A stretch of DNA of 60,057 nucleotides from Flavobacterium hydatis (GCF_000737695.1 NZ_JPRM01000022.1:1-60057), one strand, 5' to 3'; shown: positions 18,771 through 27,978, numbered from the stretch's first letter. The notes: generated from the sequence alone by a model not told the origin. Program-made: numbers and translations.

Positions 18771-19499
18771 TTAATTTTTAGATAATAATTTACTTTCGAG
18801 AATTCTTATTTTTTTGTCTTGCTTTTCATTCTCTTTTTTCATTTCAATCATATAAAGGGTCATTTCTTCCATTTTTTTAAGCAAACTTAAATTCATTTCA
18901 GCAAGCATTAACCCATTCTTTTCAATTTCTTGTGCAGAAGGAATTTCAGGCAAATGACTGTTTTGTTTGATATATTCTTCAACCTCCTCTAATGATTTTA
19001 ATTTGTAATCATTAGCAAAAACATAATCAGGAACTACTCCTGCATTAACAGTTACTTTTACCTCTCTTGCATGAATATTTCCTGCAACAGTAAGCTTAGC
19101 ATCTGGACTTGATGTTCCGATACCTACATCACCATGAATTATCTGATTTCCTGTAAAATAATTTCCTCCTCGAGTTGCTAATTCATTCCATGAATTCCAA
19201 GTACCAACCCCATTATTAGTATCTCCATTTTTAGTTCTAAAAGAAATTCTATTGCCTCCATTAGGACCATAATCAGCATTAATTTGACAATCATACCTGT
19301 TTTCGAACCCTCCAAAACTTATTAATGCCCCGTTCCATGGAGTCCCAGTAGCAGAATACGAAAAAGTATATCCTCCTTTAAAAATATCTGCCGAACCTGA
19401 TTCAATAATAACATTAGTTGGATTTAAAGTTTGAGATTTTACATTTACTGTAACCAATAATCCAAACACAAGTGTAATTAAGGTTTTATTAATTTTCAT
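18771..19499 (-). CDS. Secreted tail-fibre-like protein B (variable head, conserved C-terminal tail)
   Basis: A 242-residue protein from the ATG at 19499, chosen over an upstream start at 19577 because residues 1-23 then form a signal peptide (MKINKTLITLVFGLL...VKSQ) and because the promoter -7 at 19549-19556 lies inside the longer frame. The head (about 24-120) contains FSYSATGTPWNGALISFGGFE and WNSWNELATRGGNYFT, reminiscent of fibre or lectin-like domains. The tail from GDVGIGTSSPDAKLTVAGNIH onward matches protein A almost exactly, ending in a shorter coiled coil. It is the first gene of the two-gene operon and lies directly behind the glmS terminator. Confidence 0.75.
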   Translation of the reverse strand: MKINKTLITLVFGLLVTVNVKSQTLNPTNVIIESGSADIFKGGYTFSYSATGTPWNGALISFGGFENRYDCQINADYGPNGGNRISFRTKNGDTNNGVGTWNSWNELATRGGNYFTGNQIIHGDVGIGTSSPDAKLTVAGNIHAREVKVTVNAGVVPDYVFANDYKLKSLEEVEEYIKQNSHLPEIPSAQEIEKNGLMLAEMNLSLLKKMEEMTLYMIEMKKENEKQDKKIRILESKLLSKN

Positions 19500-19548
19500 A
19501 TTTCTTTTATATTCTATTCTTAATTTTATTTTTCTTAAATAATTACTA

Positions 19549-19578
19549 CAAAAATATACCACATTATATCTTCTCAAA
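19549..19578 (-). promoter_or_regulatory. Promoter of the tail-fibre-like gene pair
   Basis: On the minus strand TTTG (19575-19578), an 18-base spacer and TATTTTTG (19549-19556) match the Bacteroidetes consensus exactly. It sits between the glmS terminator and the ATG at 19499, with a leader of about 44 bases. Confidence 0.75.
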
Positions 19579-19593
19579 ATAAAAAAAACAGAG

Positions 19594-19642
19594 CATAAAA
19601 AAAGCGAGATATAAATCTCGCTTTTTCAAATACTTATGTTTT
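19594..19642. repeat. Direct repeat copy B (terminator duplication)
   Basis: Second copy of the 48-bp repeat at 17710-17757, lying immediately downstream of glmS. Confidence 0.9.
19599..19626 (-). terminator. Terminator of the GT5-DUF4270-glmS operon
   Basis: The same 12-bp-arm hairpin with an ATAA loop as at 17714-17741, 23 bases past the glmS stop codon. Confidence 0.9.
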
Positions 19643-19648
19643 TTCATT

Positions 19649-21496
19649 TTACTCTACAGTAACTGACTTTGCCAAATTTCTTGGTTGGTCAACATTGCAA
19701 CCTCTCATAACCGCTATATGGTAAGATAAAAGCTGTAACGGAATTGTCGTAATTAATGGTGATAAAGCATCTGATGTTTCAGGAATTTCGATCACATAAT
19801 CCGCTAATTCACGTACTTGTGTATCTCCCTTTGTAACCACAGCAACAATTCTTCCACTTCTGGATTTTATTTCCTGAATATTACTTACAATTTTATCATA
19901 ATGTCCTTGTTTAGGAGCAATTACAATAACTGGCATATGCTCATCAATCAAAGCAATTGGTCCGTGCTTCATTTCTGCCGCAGGATAACCCTCTGCATGA
20001 ATATAAGAGATTTCTTTTAGCTTTAAAGCTCCTTCTAATGCTACCGGGAAGTTATATCCTCTTCCTAAGTATAAACAATTTGGAGAATCTTTAAAAACTG
20101 CTGCAATTTCTTTAGCAACATCATTAGTTTCTAGAACTTCTTTAACCTTATCTGGTATAAGTTCTAACTCTTGTAAATATCTATGGAAATCTGAATTAGA
20201 CAATGTTCCTTTTGCTTTTGCTAAACGCAAAGCAATCATTGTTAATACAGTAATCTGAGTTGTAAATGCTTTTGTAGATGCCACCCCAATCTCTGGACCT
20301 GCGTGAGTATAAGCTCCTGCATGAGTTTCTCTAGAAATAGACGAACCAACAACATTACAAACACCAAACACAAATGCTCCGTGCTCTTTTGCTAATTTAA
20401 TAGCTGCCATAGTATCTGCAGTTTCACCTGATTGAGAAATAGCAATAACTACATCTGTTTTATTGATGATAGGATTACGGTATCTAAATTCCGAAGCATA
20501 TTCAACCTCTACAGGAATTCGGGCAAATTCCTCAAAGATATATTCTGCAACTAAACCTGCATGCCACGAAGTACCACAAGCAACAATAATGATTCTATCA
20601 GCATTAAGAAATTTTTCCAAATTATCTTCAACACCTGCTAGCTGAACAATTCCTTCATTTGCATGAAGTCTTCCTCTATACGTGTCTTTTATAACGCTTG
20701 GCTGTTCGTAAATCTCTTTAAGCATGAAATGGTCATATCCTCCTTTTTCAATCTGCTCCAAATTCATTTGAAGTTCTTGAATATAAGGATCAACCAAAGA
20801 GTCATCTTTAATTTTTCTAATCTTAATAGGTTTATGCAATCTGATATTGGCCATTTCGCCATCCTCAAGATAAACCGCATTTGAAGTATACTCAATAAAA
20901 GGAGAAGCATCAGACGCGATAAAATACTCGCCCTCACCTACACCAATCGCTAATGGACTACCTAATCTGGCAGCAACAATTTCATTTGGATTTTTTCTAT
21001 CAAATACTGCAATAGCATAAGCTCCTACGACTTGGTTTAATGCAACCTGAACAGCTTTACCTAGTTTAAGATTTTCTTTTTTTTGAACTTCTTCAATCAA
21101 ATTTACTAATACCTCAGTATCAGTATCTGAATGAAAAATGTATCCTCTTTTTTTCAACTCCTCTTTAAGCGGAGCGTAGTTCTCAATAATACCATTATGT
21201 ATTATCGCTAAGTCTCCAGAATTTGACAAATGAGGATGCGAGTTCACATCATTTGGCACACCATGTGTTGCCCAACGCGTATGTCCTATTCCTATAGTTC
21301 CGTTTGTCGTAAAATTAACTTTAGCCTTAGCTTCAAGATCCGAAACTTTACCTTTTGTTTTACAAAGTTTGATTGCTTCCCCGTCATATAACATAACGCC
21401 TGCACTATCATACCCTCTGTATTCGAGACGTTTTAATCCTTTTATGACAATAGGATAAGCCTCTCTATGTCCGATATATCCAACAATTCCACACAT
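19649..21496 (-). CDS. glmS: Glutamine--fructose-6-phosphate aminotransferase (isomerizing)
   Basis: GlmS makes glucosamine-6-phosphate from fructose-6-phosphate and glutamine, the entry to UDP-GlcNAc, peptidoglycan and LPS. The 615-residue product has normal length. The glutaminase domain starts MCGIVGYIG with the nucleophile Cys2; GHTRWATHG and HNGIIEN follow. Two SIS sugar-isomerase domains include CGTSWHAG, SQSGETADT and the C-terminal end AKSVTVE. It lies 11 bp after the DUF4270 lipoprotein gene and ends at a strong terminator. No glmS ribozyme is expected or seen, since the gene is internal to an operon. Confidence 0.97.
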   Translation of the reverse strand: MCGIVGYIGHREAYPIVIKGLKRLEYRGYDSAGVMLYDGEAIKLCKTKGKVSDLEAKAKVNFTTNGTIGIGHTRWATHGVPNDVNSHPHLSNSGDLAIIHNGIIENYAPLKEELKKRGYIFHSDTDTEVLVNLIEEVQKKENLKLGKAVQVALNQVVGAYAIAVFDRKNPNEIVAARLGSPLAIGVGEGEYFIASDASPFIEYTSNAVYLEDGEMANIRLHKPIKIRKIKDDSLVDPYIQELQMNLEQIEKGGYDHFMLKEIYEQPSVIKDTYRGRLHANEGIVQLAGVEDNLEKFLNADRIIIVACGTSWHAGLVAEYIFEEFARIPVEVEYASEFRYRNPIINKTDVVIAISQSGETADTMAAIKLAKEHGAFVFGVCNVVGSSISRETHAGAYTHAGPEIGVASTKAFTTQITVLTMIALRLAKAKGTLSNSDFHRYLQELELIPDKVKEVLETNDVAKEIAAVFKDSPNCLYLGRGYNFPVALEGALKLKEISYIHAEGYPAAEMKHGPIALIDEHMPVIVIAPKQGHYDKIVSNIQEIKSRSGRIVAVVTKGDTQVRELADYVIEIPETSDALSPLITTIPLQLLSYHIAVMRGCNVDQPRNLAKSVTVE

Positions 21497-21507
21497 ATCT
21501 ATATTAA

Positions 21508-23103
21508 TTAATTTGGTTTCGTGTAGTAAATCTGCAATTTTAATCTCTTATCATCAGTCACCGCAGGAGTACTTCCAAAAAGGATTGTCCCTAACGGACT
21601 CATTACTGATGCTCTTGGAGCTGCAGTAAAAGGGATTTCCCCTCTTGCTGTTGTCTTACCTGGAGTTCTTAATTTATTAGATGTAATAGTATTAATATCT
21701 TCCGTAACCACAATCCCCATCTTTACATTAGTTGAATCCTTATATTTGATCAAATTCCTAATATGGTTTGTAATCCTTATTTTATAAGTAGTACCTCTCT
21801 TAGAGGTTGGATCAACATTTATAATACCACTAAAAATCTGCTTTGTTTTTTTTACATCTCCGTTAGCACTTGGCGTTCCATCATTGTAATAATCAACAAT
21901 AGGGCGGTTATTTTTAAAATCATACAAATAAATCCTATTTGGTTCTGAGCTATTTTTCATAGCATCCGAATCAATATTAAAAACTAAATTGGCCTCATTA
22001 ATCAACCAACCTTTACTTCTAATTTCTTCTAATTCACCTGGCGCAAAGAGCTCCAATATCGCCATAGAACCTTCTCCTCCTTTTAAATACAGTTTATCAT
22101 CACCTGTAGCTTTTGGAGTAGTTATTGCAGTATTATAATTAGTATTTGTATTACTTTGATTTAAAAGATTTACAGTATTACCTGTTAAATTAAGAACAAG
22201 CGTTTTCGACTCCATTGTCTCTTCTGCATCTGTTGTTATAGCGGTCTTTGCTTTATAGTAAATTGTTATTTTACCTTTCTTAAAATCCATCATTGCCATA
22301 TTTCCAGCATCACTACCAGACTTGTCAACATTAAAATACAATCCTCTGAAATAATTTTTAAAAACATCATTTGTAGCTAAATTAGATGCTGAAGTTTTTA
22401 AAATTCTATCCTCAAAATAAGTTTTATCTAATTTTAATCTCATTGCTGGAGCACTCCTTGTAACAGTTATTTTTCCAGTAGCATCACTTGTACTTTCTCT
22501 AATTTCATTTGGACTAAAAACAAATGCCTCATTATTTAATGGATTTGAAGCATTATTCAAACGACTAGGACCTTTAGCATTATAAAAATCAGAGTTTTGA
22601 TTAGTATAAAAAAGCTGCTTATTCTGAAAATTATTACTCGGATCTAAATCTGCCATATAATAACCTGACTCATAAATACTCAGTTTTATTTTAGAAAAAT
22701 CAGGACCATATATCGAGTCCAATTTATAAGTTGTACTTCCATCAGCATTTTGCGACGTTATATGACTAAAGTAAGGAACACTTAACACAATACTATCAGC
22801 AACTGGACTTGCACCAATTACTGGAGCCATATTGGCTAACGTCAACTGTGTAGCAAAACTAGCCGTTGTAATGCCAAACGCAGAATTATCATAAATCCCT
22901 AATTGATTTATATTTAAATTATTTGACTGGATTGGAGTAATTTGCTGATTGTAAGCAACAACATTAGAGTTATATATTGCTAAATCAAAGTGATTATCAC
23001 CAATTAAATCATCACCAATAACATTAAAATCCTTATCACAAGAATATAAAAGAACAACGCTTGCAACTAAAAGTATTTTCTTAAAAAAAGAAGTATTATA
23101 CAT
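21508..23103 (-). CDS. DUF4270 lipoprotein
   Basis: A 531-residue protein with a lipobox ending at C22 (LLYSC), followed by DKDFNVIGDDLIGDNHF, the typical start of DUF4270. The rest is beta-strand and Thr/Asn-rich with no recognised catalytic motif. It ends YYTKPN. DUF4270 proteins are Bacteroidetes outer-membrane lipoproteins of unknown function. The gene sits between the GT5-like gene (21-bp gap) and glmS (11-bp gap), an order I associate with Flavobacteriaceae, so co-expression with amino-sugar synthesis suggests an envelope or surface-polysaccharide role (inference). Confidence 0.85.
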   Translation of the reverse strand: MYNTSFFKKILLVASVVLLYSCDKDFNVIGDDLIGDNHFDLAIYNSNVVAYNQQITPIQSNNLNINQLGIYDNSAFGITTASFATQLTLANMAPVIGASPVADSIVLSVPYFSHITSQNADGSTTYKLDSIYGPDFSKIKLSIYESGYYMADLDPSNNFQNKQLFYTNQNSDFYNAKGPSRLNNASNPLNNEAFVFSPNEIRESTSDATGKITVTRSAPAMRLKLDKTYFEDRILKTSASNLATNDVFKNYFRGLYFNVDKSGSDAGNMAMMDFKKGKITIYYKAKTAITTDAEETMESKTLVLNLTGNTVNLLNQSNTNTNYNTAITTPKATGDDKLYLKGGEGSMAILELFAPGELEEIRSKGWLINEANLVFNIDSDAMKNSSEPNRIYLYDFKNNRPIVDYYNDGTPSANGDVKKTKQIFSGIINVDPTSKRGTTYKIRITNHIRNLIKYKDSTNVKMGIVVTEDINTITSNKLRTPGKTTARGEIPFTAAPRASVMSPLGTILFGSTPAVTDDKRLKLQIYYTKPN

Positions 23104-23124
23104 GTGTAATAAAAAAGTTAAATT

Positions 23125-23931
23125 TTAAAGAATCTCGTTTTTATAAAAATTTGTATACGCTTCTGCGAATGCATCTTTCGGGGCGAAAGGTAGAAAAGGT
23201 TTTCCTGAAGACTCTATAAATTTTGTTAAACTTGAAGATAGGTTATTTGAGGCCATAATTACTCCATCTGAATGAAGGATACTCGCCTTTAAAATATTTT
23301 CATAATTAGGAATCTCTAAGTCAGAAACAGCTTCATGCGGAATGCCATCAAACTTTACTTTCTTAATCATTTCAGGGTCTAACGTTTCATCAAACGATTG
23401 CGTATAAACAGACGTTACGATCTTGGTTTCAGAAAATAACGCTTCATGTTTATAATAATGTTTCATATAGATAGGTAACATTGCTGCCATCCATCCATGT
23501 ACATGTATAATATCTGGAACCCAGTTTAATTTCTTAACTGTTTCAACAACTCCTTTTGCAAAGAAAATTGCTCGTTCGTCGTTATCTGGATACATCACGC
23601 CTTCTTCATCGGTAAAAGTTGCTTTCCTTTTAAAATACTCATCGTTATCTATAAAGTAAACCTGAATTCTCTCCTTTGGAATAGATGCCACCTTAATAAT
23701 CAATGGCATATCTAAGTCGTTCACTACCAAATTCATGCCTGAAAGCCTGATTACTTCGTGCAACTGGTGTCTTCTTTCATTGATATTCCCATATCTTGGC
23801 ATGAAAATTCTTATTTGTCCGCCTTGATCGTTAATCATTTTCGGCACATCATAAGACATTAAAGAAACCTCATTTTCAGCCAAATAAGGCACGACTTCAG
23901 ATGATACATACAATATCCTCTTATCTTTCAT
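23125..23931 (-). CDS. Glycogen/starch synthase N-terminal (GT5)-like protein, probably non-catalytic
   Basis: A 268-residue protein matching only the N-terminal Rossmann half of glycogen synthase, which is normally about 470-480 residues. It starts KRILYVSSEVVPYL and has RIFMPRYGNINERRHQLHEV and DIIHVHGWMAAMLPIYMK, all recognisable GT5 segments. The ADP-glucose-binding KTGGLGDV loop that should follow the first strand is replaced by ENEVSLMSYDVPK, and the C-terminal catalytic half is missing. It is therefore unlikely to make glycogen; a binding or regulatory role in the operon with DUF4270 and glmS is a guess. It is divergent from panC. Confidence 0.75.
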   Translation of the reverse strand: MKDKRILYVSSEVVPYLAENEVSLMSYDVPKMINDQGGQIRIFMPRYGNINERRHQLHEVIRLSGMNLVVNDLDMPLIIKVASIPKERIQVYFIDNDEYFKRKATFTDEEGVMYPDNDERAIFFAKGVVETVKKLNWVPDIIHVHGWMAAMLPIYMKHYYKHEALFSETKIVTSVYTQSFDETLDPEMIKKVKFDGIPHEAVSDLEIPNYENILKASILHSDGVIMASNNLSSSLTKFIESSGKPFLPFAPKDAFAEAYTNFYKNEIL

Positions 23932-23969
23932 AATAGTAATTTGCTTAATTTTTGGTAATAAAAACGATG

Positions 23970-23977
23970 CAAAATTA
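23970..23977 (-). promoter_or_regulatory. Candidate -7 element of the GT5-DUF4270-glmS operon
   Basis: Reads TAATTTTG (TAnnTTTG) on the minus strand, about 39 bases upstream of the ATG at 23931. No convincing -33 partner. Confidence 0.4.
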
Positions 23978-24008
23978 CAAAATTTTATGCAGTTATTAAC
24001 TAATATAT

Positions 24009-24016
24009 TATGTTTG
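24009..24016 (+). promoter_or_regulatory. -7 element of panCD; decides the panC start
   Basis: TATGTTTG (TAnnTTTG) predicts a transcript start near 24022. The upstream ATG at 24010 would then lie inside the promoter, leaving the ATG at 24040 as the translation start. The -33 box is weak. Confidence 0.55.
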
Positions 24017-24039
24017 CACTAAATTTTAATAATACCACC

Positions 24040-24888
24040 ATGCATATTTTCTACGGTAAAGTTGCTTTAATAGCTTATTTAAAAACTATTAAAACCGAAA
24101 ATTCGAGTGTTGGTTTCGTACCAACCATGGGCGCTTTACACCAAGGTCACCTGGCATTAATGCAACGATCATTGAACGAAAATGACGACACTGTTGTAAG
24201 CATTTTTGTTAATCCTACACAATTTAACAACCAAGAAGATTTAGCAAAATACCCTAGAACTCTAGACGAAGATGTGAAAAAAATGCGCACATTAAGCGAT
24301 AAAATAATTTTATACGCTCCAACTGTCGAAGATATCTACGAAGGGCATACTGTTTCTCAATCCTTTGATTTCGACGGATTAGAAAATCAAATGGAAGGAA
24401 AATTCAGACCAGGACATTTTAATGGCGTGGGTACAATTGTAAAACGTTTATTCGAGATAATTACTCCTACAAATGCCTATTTTGGAGAAAAAGATTTCCA
24501 GCAATTACAAATTGTAAAAAAAATGGTCGAAAAGAACCATTTACCTGTAAATGTAGTTGGCTGTCCTATTTTTAGAGAATCAAACCAATTAGCTATGAGC
24601 TCCAGAAACGAGCGTTTAACAACTGATGAACGCCAGGAAGCAGCTATAATTTATAAAACCTTAACGGAAGCAAAAGAAATATTTCAGACAAAAAGTCCTG
24701 AAGAAACAATTGAATTTGTTGAAAATTCTTTCAAAGACAATGACAAGTTTGAATTAGAATATTTCGTAATTGCCGATGAATCTACATTATTACCTATAGA
24801 ACATAAAGATAAAGACAAAAATTACCGCGCATTTATAGCGGTATTTGTTAATTCTATTAGGTTGATTGACACTATTTCATTAAATTAA
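24040..24888 (+). CDS. panC: Pantoate--beta-alanine ligase (pantothenate synthetase)
   Basis: PanC joins pantoate and beta-alanine with ATP to give pantothenate, the coenzyme A precursor. The 282-residue product from the ATG at 24040 has normal length. Motifs: [15 protein letters not shown] (nucleotide-binding HIGH-like), [46 protein letters not shown] and SSRNERL. An earlier in-frame ATG at 24010 is rejected because it overlaps the -7 element and adds ten non-conserved residues. panD follows after 14 bp. Confidence 0.95.
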   Translation: MHIFYGKVALIAYLKTIKTENSSVGFVPTMGALHQGHLALMQRSLNENDDTVVSIFVNPTQFNNQEDLAKYPRTLDEDVKKMRTLSDKIILYAPTVEDIYEGHTVSQSFDFDGLENQMEGKFRPGHFNGVGTIVKRLFEIITPTNAYFGEKDFQQLQIVKKMVEKNHLPVNVVGCPIFRESNQLAMSSRNERLTTDERQEAAIIYKTLTEAKEIFQTKSPEETIEFVENSFKDNDKFELEYFVIADESTLLPIEHKDKDKNYRAFIAVFVNSIRLIDTISLN

Positions 24889-24902
24889 TTTACTTTTGTA
24901 GC

Positions 24903-25253
24903 ATGCAAATTCAAGTAGTAAAATCAAAAATACACCGTGTAAAAGTAACTGGAGCTGATCTTAATTATATCGGCAGCATTACTATTGACGAAGCCTTACT
25001 AGACGCCTCAAATATTATTGAAGGCGAAAAAGTAGCAATTGTAAACATCAATAATGGCGAGCGTTTTGAAACGTATGCCATTAAAGGAGAACGAAATTCG
25101 GGTGAAATAACCCTAAATGGTCCAGCAGCAAGAAAAGTACAAAAAGATGATATCATCATAATCATTTCTTACGCAACATTGGAATTTGAAGAAGCCAAAA
25201 CCTTCAAGCCATGGATTGTTTTCCCAAATGAAAATGACAATTCGTTGACATAA
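24903..25253 (+). CDS. panD: Aspartate 1-decarboxylase
   Basis: PanD makes beta-alanine from aspartate for PanC. The 116-residue proenzyme shows the self-cleavage site YIGSITID, with Gly24-Ser25 giving the pyruvoyl group on Ser25, and [18 protein letters not shown] and [17 protein letters not shown]. Length is normal. It is the second gene of the panCD operon and is followed by a strong terminator. Confidence 0.95.
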   Translation: MQIQVVKSKIHRVKVTGADLNYIGSITIDEALLDASNIIEGEKVAIVNINNGERFETYAIKGERNSGEITLNGPAARKVQKDDIIIIISYATLEFEEAKTFKPWIVFPNENDNSLT

Positions 25254-25277
25254 ATCCATTTCTTAACAAATAAAATC

Positions 25278-25314
25278 ATCCTTTTACAAAGTTAAATTTT
25301 GTAAAAGGATTTTT
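25278..25314 (+). terminator. Terminator of panCD
   Basis: Perfect 13-bp arms (25278-25290 and 25298-25310) around a 7-base loop, followed by TTTT. Confidence 0.85.
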
Positions 25315-25444
25315 GTCGTATCTATAACTCAACTAATCAATATTGCTTTCCCAAATTACAATTAACAAGTATTAAATAAAGGAAAATAAAGTACTATATT
25401 GCTACTCTATTTTGACAATCTTAAAATTTCAGAAATCCCAAATC

Positions 25445-26596
25445 ATGAAAAAAGTTTACCTACTATTTCTTTTTATTTCTATTACAGCTTTTTCTCAAAG
25501 AAAAACAGAAACAATTAATTCAACATCGTTAGGAGAAGCAAGAACAATAACTGTAGAATTACCTACTTCTTACGAAAACAACAAAAGCCGAAAATACCCT
25601 GTACTTTATTTATTTGACGGAGAATATCTTCTTGACCCATTTAGCGGTGCTTTAAAATATGGTACTTATTGGGATGATTTACCAGAAACTATTATTGTAG
25701 CTATTCATCAGAATAAAAACGATGAACGTGAGGACGATTCTACTTTTGATGGAATAAATGGTTTACCTTTTGAAAAAGGAGCTAAATTTTTCGAATTCGT
25801 TGCCGGAGAAGTAATCCCATTAGTAGAAAGAAAATACCGTACTGCCCCATTCCGAATTATTGCTGGCCACGGTGTAACTGCTGGGTATTTAAATTTTTTC
25901 TTGTACAAAGAAGTCCCTTTGTTTAATGCCTATATCTCTATGAGTCCAGAATTGGCAACTCAAATGGAAGTGCGTGTTCCTGAAAAATTTGCTAAATTAA
26001 AAACACCGTTATTTTATTATTTATCTGCTGCAGATGGAGATGTTAAAAAGACCAAAGAACCAATCCAAAAACTAGATCAAAACATTAAAATAGCCAACAA
26101 TCCTTTAATAAATTACAAATACGATTTATTTAAAAATACAACTTATTATTCAGCTGTTTTATACTCGATACCAAATGCTTTGAATCAAATTTTTGATGCC
26201 TACAAACCTATAAATTTAGCAGAATACAATGATAAAATTGCCGTTCTTAAATCTGGTTATGTTGATTATTTAAGAAACAAATACGATATCATCACAAAAA
26301 CTTTAGGTGTAGAAATGCCTGTTAGAATGAATGATTATATAGCAGTAGAAACCGCTATATTAAAAAATAATGCTTACGACGAATTAGGCATATTAGCCGA
26401 AATCGCTAATACGAGCTATCCTAAAGCAATGCTAGGCGAATATGAATTAGGATTGATGTATGAAAAAATGGGTGATGCAAAAAGAGCTTCAAAAAAATAC
26501 CAAAATGCTTCTCAAATGGAACCGATTGGTAAATTGAACAAAGACTTGATGTATGACAAAATAGATGAAATGAACGATCTTATTAAAAAGAAATAA
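25445..26596 (+). CDS. Exported alpha/beta-hydrolase-fold (esterase D-like) protein with altered nucleophile site
   Basis: A 383-residue protein from the ATG at 25445, preferred over an earlier start at 25412 because it yields a clean signal peptide (1-18, ending FSQ). The fold signature is clear: RTITVELPTSYENNKSRKYPVLYLFDGEY, VIPLVERKYRTAPFRIIAGHGVTAGYLNFF. The nucleophile elbow, usually GHSxGG, reads G141-H142-G143, so the catalytic serine appears to be missing. The C-terminal part (about 330-375) looks like one or two TPR-like helices. Its TAA stop overlaps the radA ATG (TAATG), so the two are translationally coupled. Enzymatic activity is doubtful. Confidence 0.8.
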   Translation: MKKVYLLFLFISITAFSQRKTETINSTSLGEARTITVELPTSYENNKSRKYPVLYLFDGEYLLDPFSGALKYGTYWDDLPETIIVAIHQNKNDEREDDSTFDGINGLPFEKGAKFFEFVAGEVIPLVERKYRTAPFRIIAGHGVTAGYLNFFLYKEVPLFNAYISMSPELATQMEVRVPEKFAKLKTPLFYYLSAADGDVKKTKEPIQKLDQNIKIANNPLINYKYDLFKNTTYYSAVLYSIPNALNQIFDAYKPINLAEYNDKIAVLKSGYVDYLRNKYDIITKTLGVEMPVRMNDYIAVETAILKNNAYDELGILAEIANTSYPKAMLGEYELGLMYEKMGDAKRASKKYQNASQMEPIGKLNKDLMYDKIDEMNDLIKKK

Positions 26597-27957
26597 TGTC
26601 AAAAGTTAAAACAACATTTTTTTGCCAAAATTGTGGCGCCCAATATTCTAAATGGCAAGGGCAATGTAATTCATGCAAAGAATGGAATACCATAGCCGAG
26701 GAAATTATCCAAAAACAAGAAAAAGTTGCTTGGACGAGCGAACCTACTCCTACTGGAAAAGCTCCTCGCCCTTTACGAATAAACGAAATCGATTCGACTC
26801 AAGAGGTTCGTATGGACACGACCGATGGCGAATTAAACCGTGTTCTTGGTGGTGGTATTGTTCCTGGTTCATTAACTCTTTTAGGAGGAGAACCTGGAAT
26901 TGGAAAAAGTACACTTTTGCTTCAAGTTTCATTACAACTACCTTATAAAACACTTTATGTTTCGGGCGAAGAAAGCCAGAAACAAATAAAAATGCGTGCC
27001 GAAAGAATAACGCCAAATGGTGATAATTGCTATATTCTTACCGAAACCAAAACTCAGAATATCTTTAAACAAATTGAAGCTATTCAGCCTGAGATCGTAA
27101 TTATCGATTCTATCCAAACGCTTCATACCGATTATATTGAATCGACTGCAGGAAGTATTTCTCAGATTAGAGAAACTACTGCCGAGTTAATCAAGTTTGC
27201 CAAAGAAACGAATATTCCTGTAATCCTGATTGGTCATATTACCAAAGACGGAAACATCGCGGGTCCCAAGATTCTTGAACACATGGTCGATACTGTTTTG
27301 CAATTTGAAGGAGATAGAAATCATGTATATCGTATTTTACGATCGCTTAAAAACCGTTTTGGATCTACTGCCGAATTAGGAATTTACGAAATGTTAGGTA
27401 GTGGTTTAAGAGAAGTAAGTAATCCATCTGAAATATTAATTTCGCACAAAGACGAAGAATTATCAGGAACAGCAATCGCATCTACACTCGAAGGAATGCG
27501 TCCGTTAATGATAGAGATACAATCATTGGTAAGTACAGCAGTTTACGGAACACCTCAACGAAGTACGACAGGATATAATGCCAAAAGATTAAACATGATT
27601 TTGGCCGTTTTAGAAAAAAGAGCAGGATTTCGCTTGGGAGCAAAAGATGTATTCCTGAATGTAACCGGAGGAATTTCTGTAGATGATCCTGCGATAGATC
27701 TTGCTGTAGTTGCAGCTATCTTATCTTCAAATGAAGATATACCTGTAACCAAAGGTTTCTGCTTTGCTGGAGAAGTTGGTTTATCTGGCGAAATTCGTCC
27801 AGTAAATCGTGTTGATCAACGCATACAAGAAGCAGAAAAATTAGGATTCTCGACTATTTTTGTATCCAAATACAATAAAATTGCATTAAAAAATACAGGA
27901 ATCAAGATTGAACTTGTTGCTAAAATTGAAGACGTAGCTAGTATTCTTTTTGGTTAA
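26596..27957 (+). CDS. radA: DNA repair protein RadA
   Basis: RadA is a RecA-like branch-migration helicase in recombinational repair. The 453-residue product has normal length. The zinc finger uses C10, C13, C24 and C27. Walker A is GEPGIGKS at 98-105, with VIIDSIQTLH as Walker B. The RadA-specific KNRFG lies at 252-256. The C-terminal Lon-protease-like domain includes GGISVDDPAIDLAVVAAILSS and FAGEVGLSGEIRPV. It overlaps the stop of the esterase-like gene by one base and ends at a terminator. Confidence 0.97.
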   Translation: MSKVKTTFFCQNCGAQYSKWQGQCNSCKEWNTIAEEIIQKQEKVAWTSEPTPTGKAPRPLRINEIDSTQEVRMDTTDGELNRVLGGGIVPGSLTLLGGEPGIGKSTLLLQVSLQLPYKTLYVSGEESQKQIKMRAERITPNGDNCYILTETKTQNIFKQIEAIQPEIVIIDSIQTLHTDYIESTAGSISQIRETTAELIKFAKETNIPVILIGHITKDGNIAGPKILEHMVDTVLQFEGDRNHVYRILRSLKNRFGSTAELGIYEMLGSGLREVSNPSEILISHKDEELSGTAIASTLEGMRPLMIEIQSLVSTAVYGTPQRSTTGYNAKRLNMILAVLEKRAGFRLGAKDVFLNVTGGISVDDPAIDLAVVAAILSSNEDIPVTKGFCFAGEVGLSGEIRPVNRVDQRIQEAEKLGFSTIFVSKYNKIALKNTGIKIELVAKIEDVASILFG

Positions 27958-27978
27958 ACCGCAACTTATATTTTAAAT

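Noticed and set aside
19649..21496. glmS ribozyme upstream of glmS
   Set aside because: Only 11 bp separate glmS from the preceding gene, and such ribozymes are known from Firmicutes.
26673..27126. Frames of 60-90 residues on both strands within radA
   Set aside because: They are out of frame with a complete, well-supported radA.
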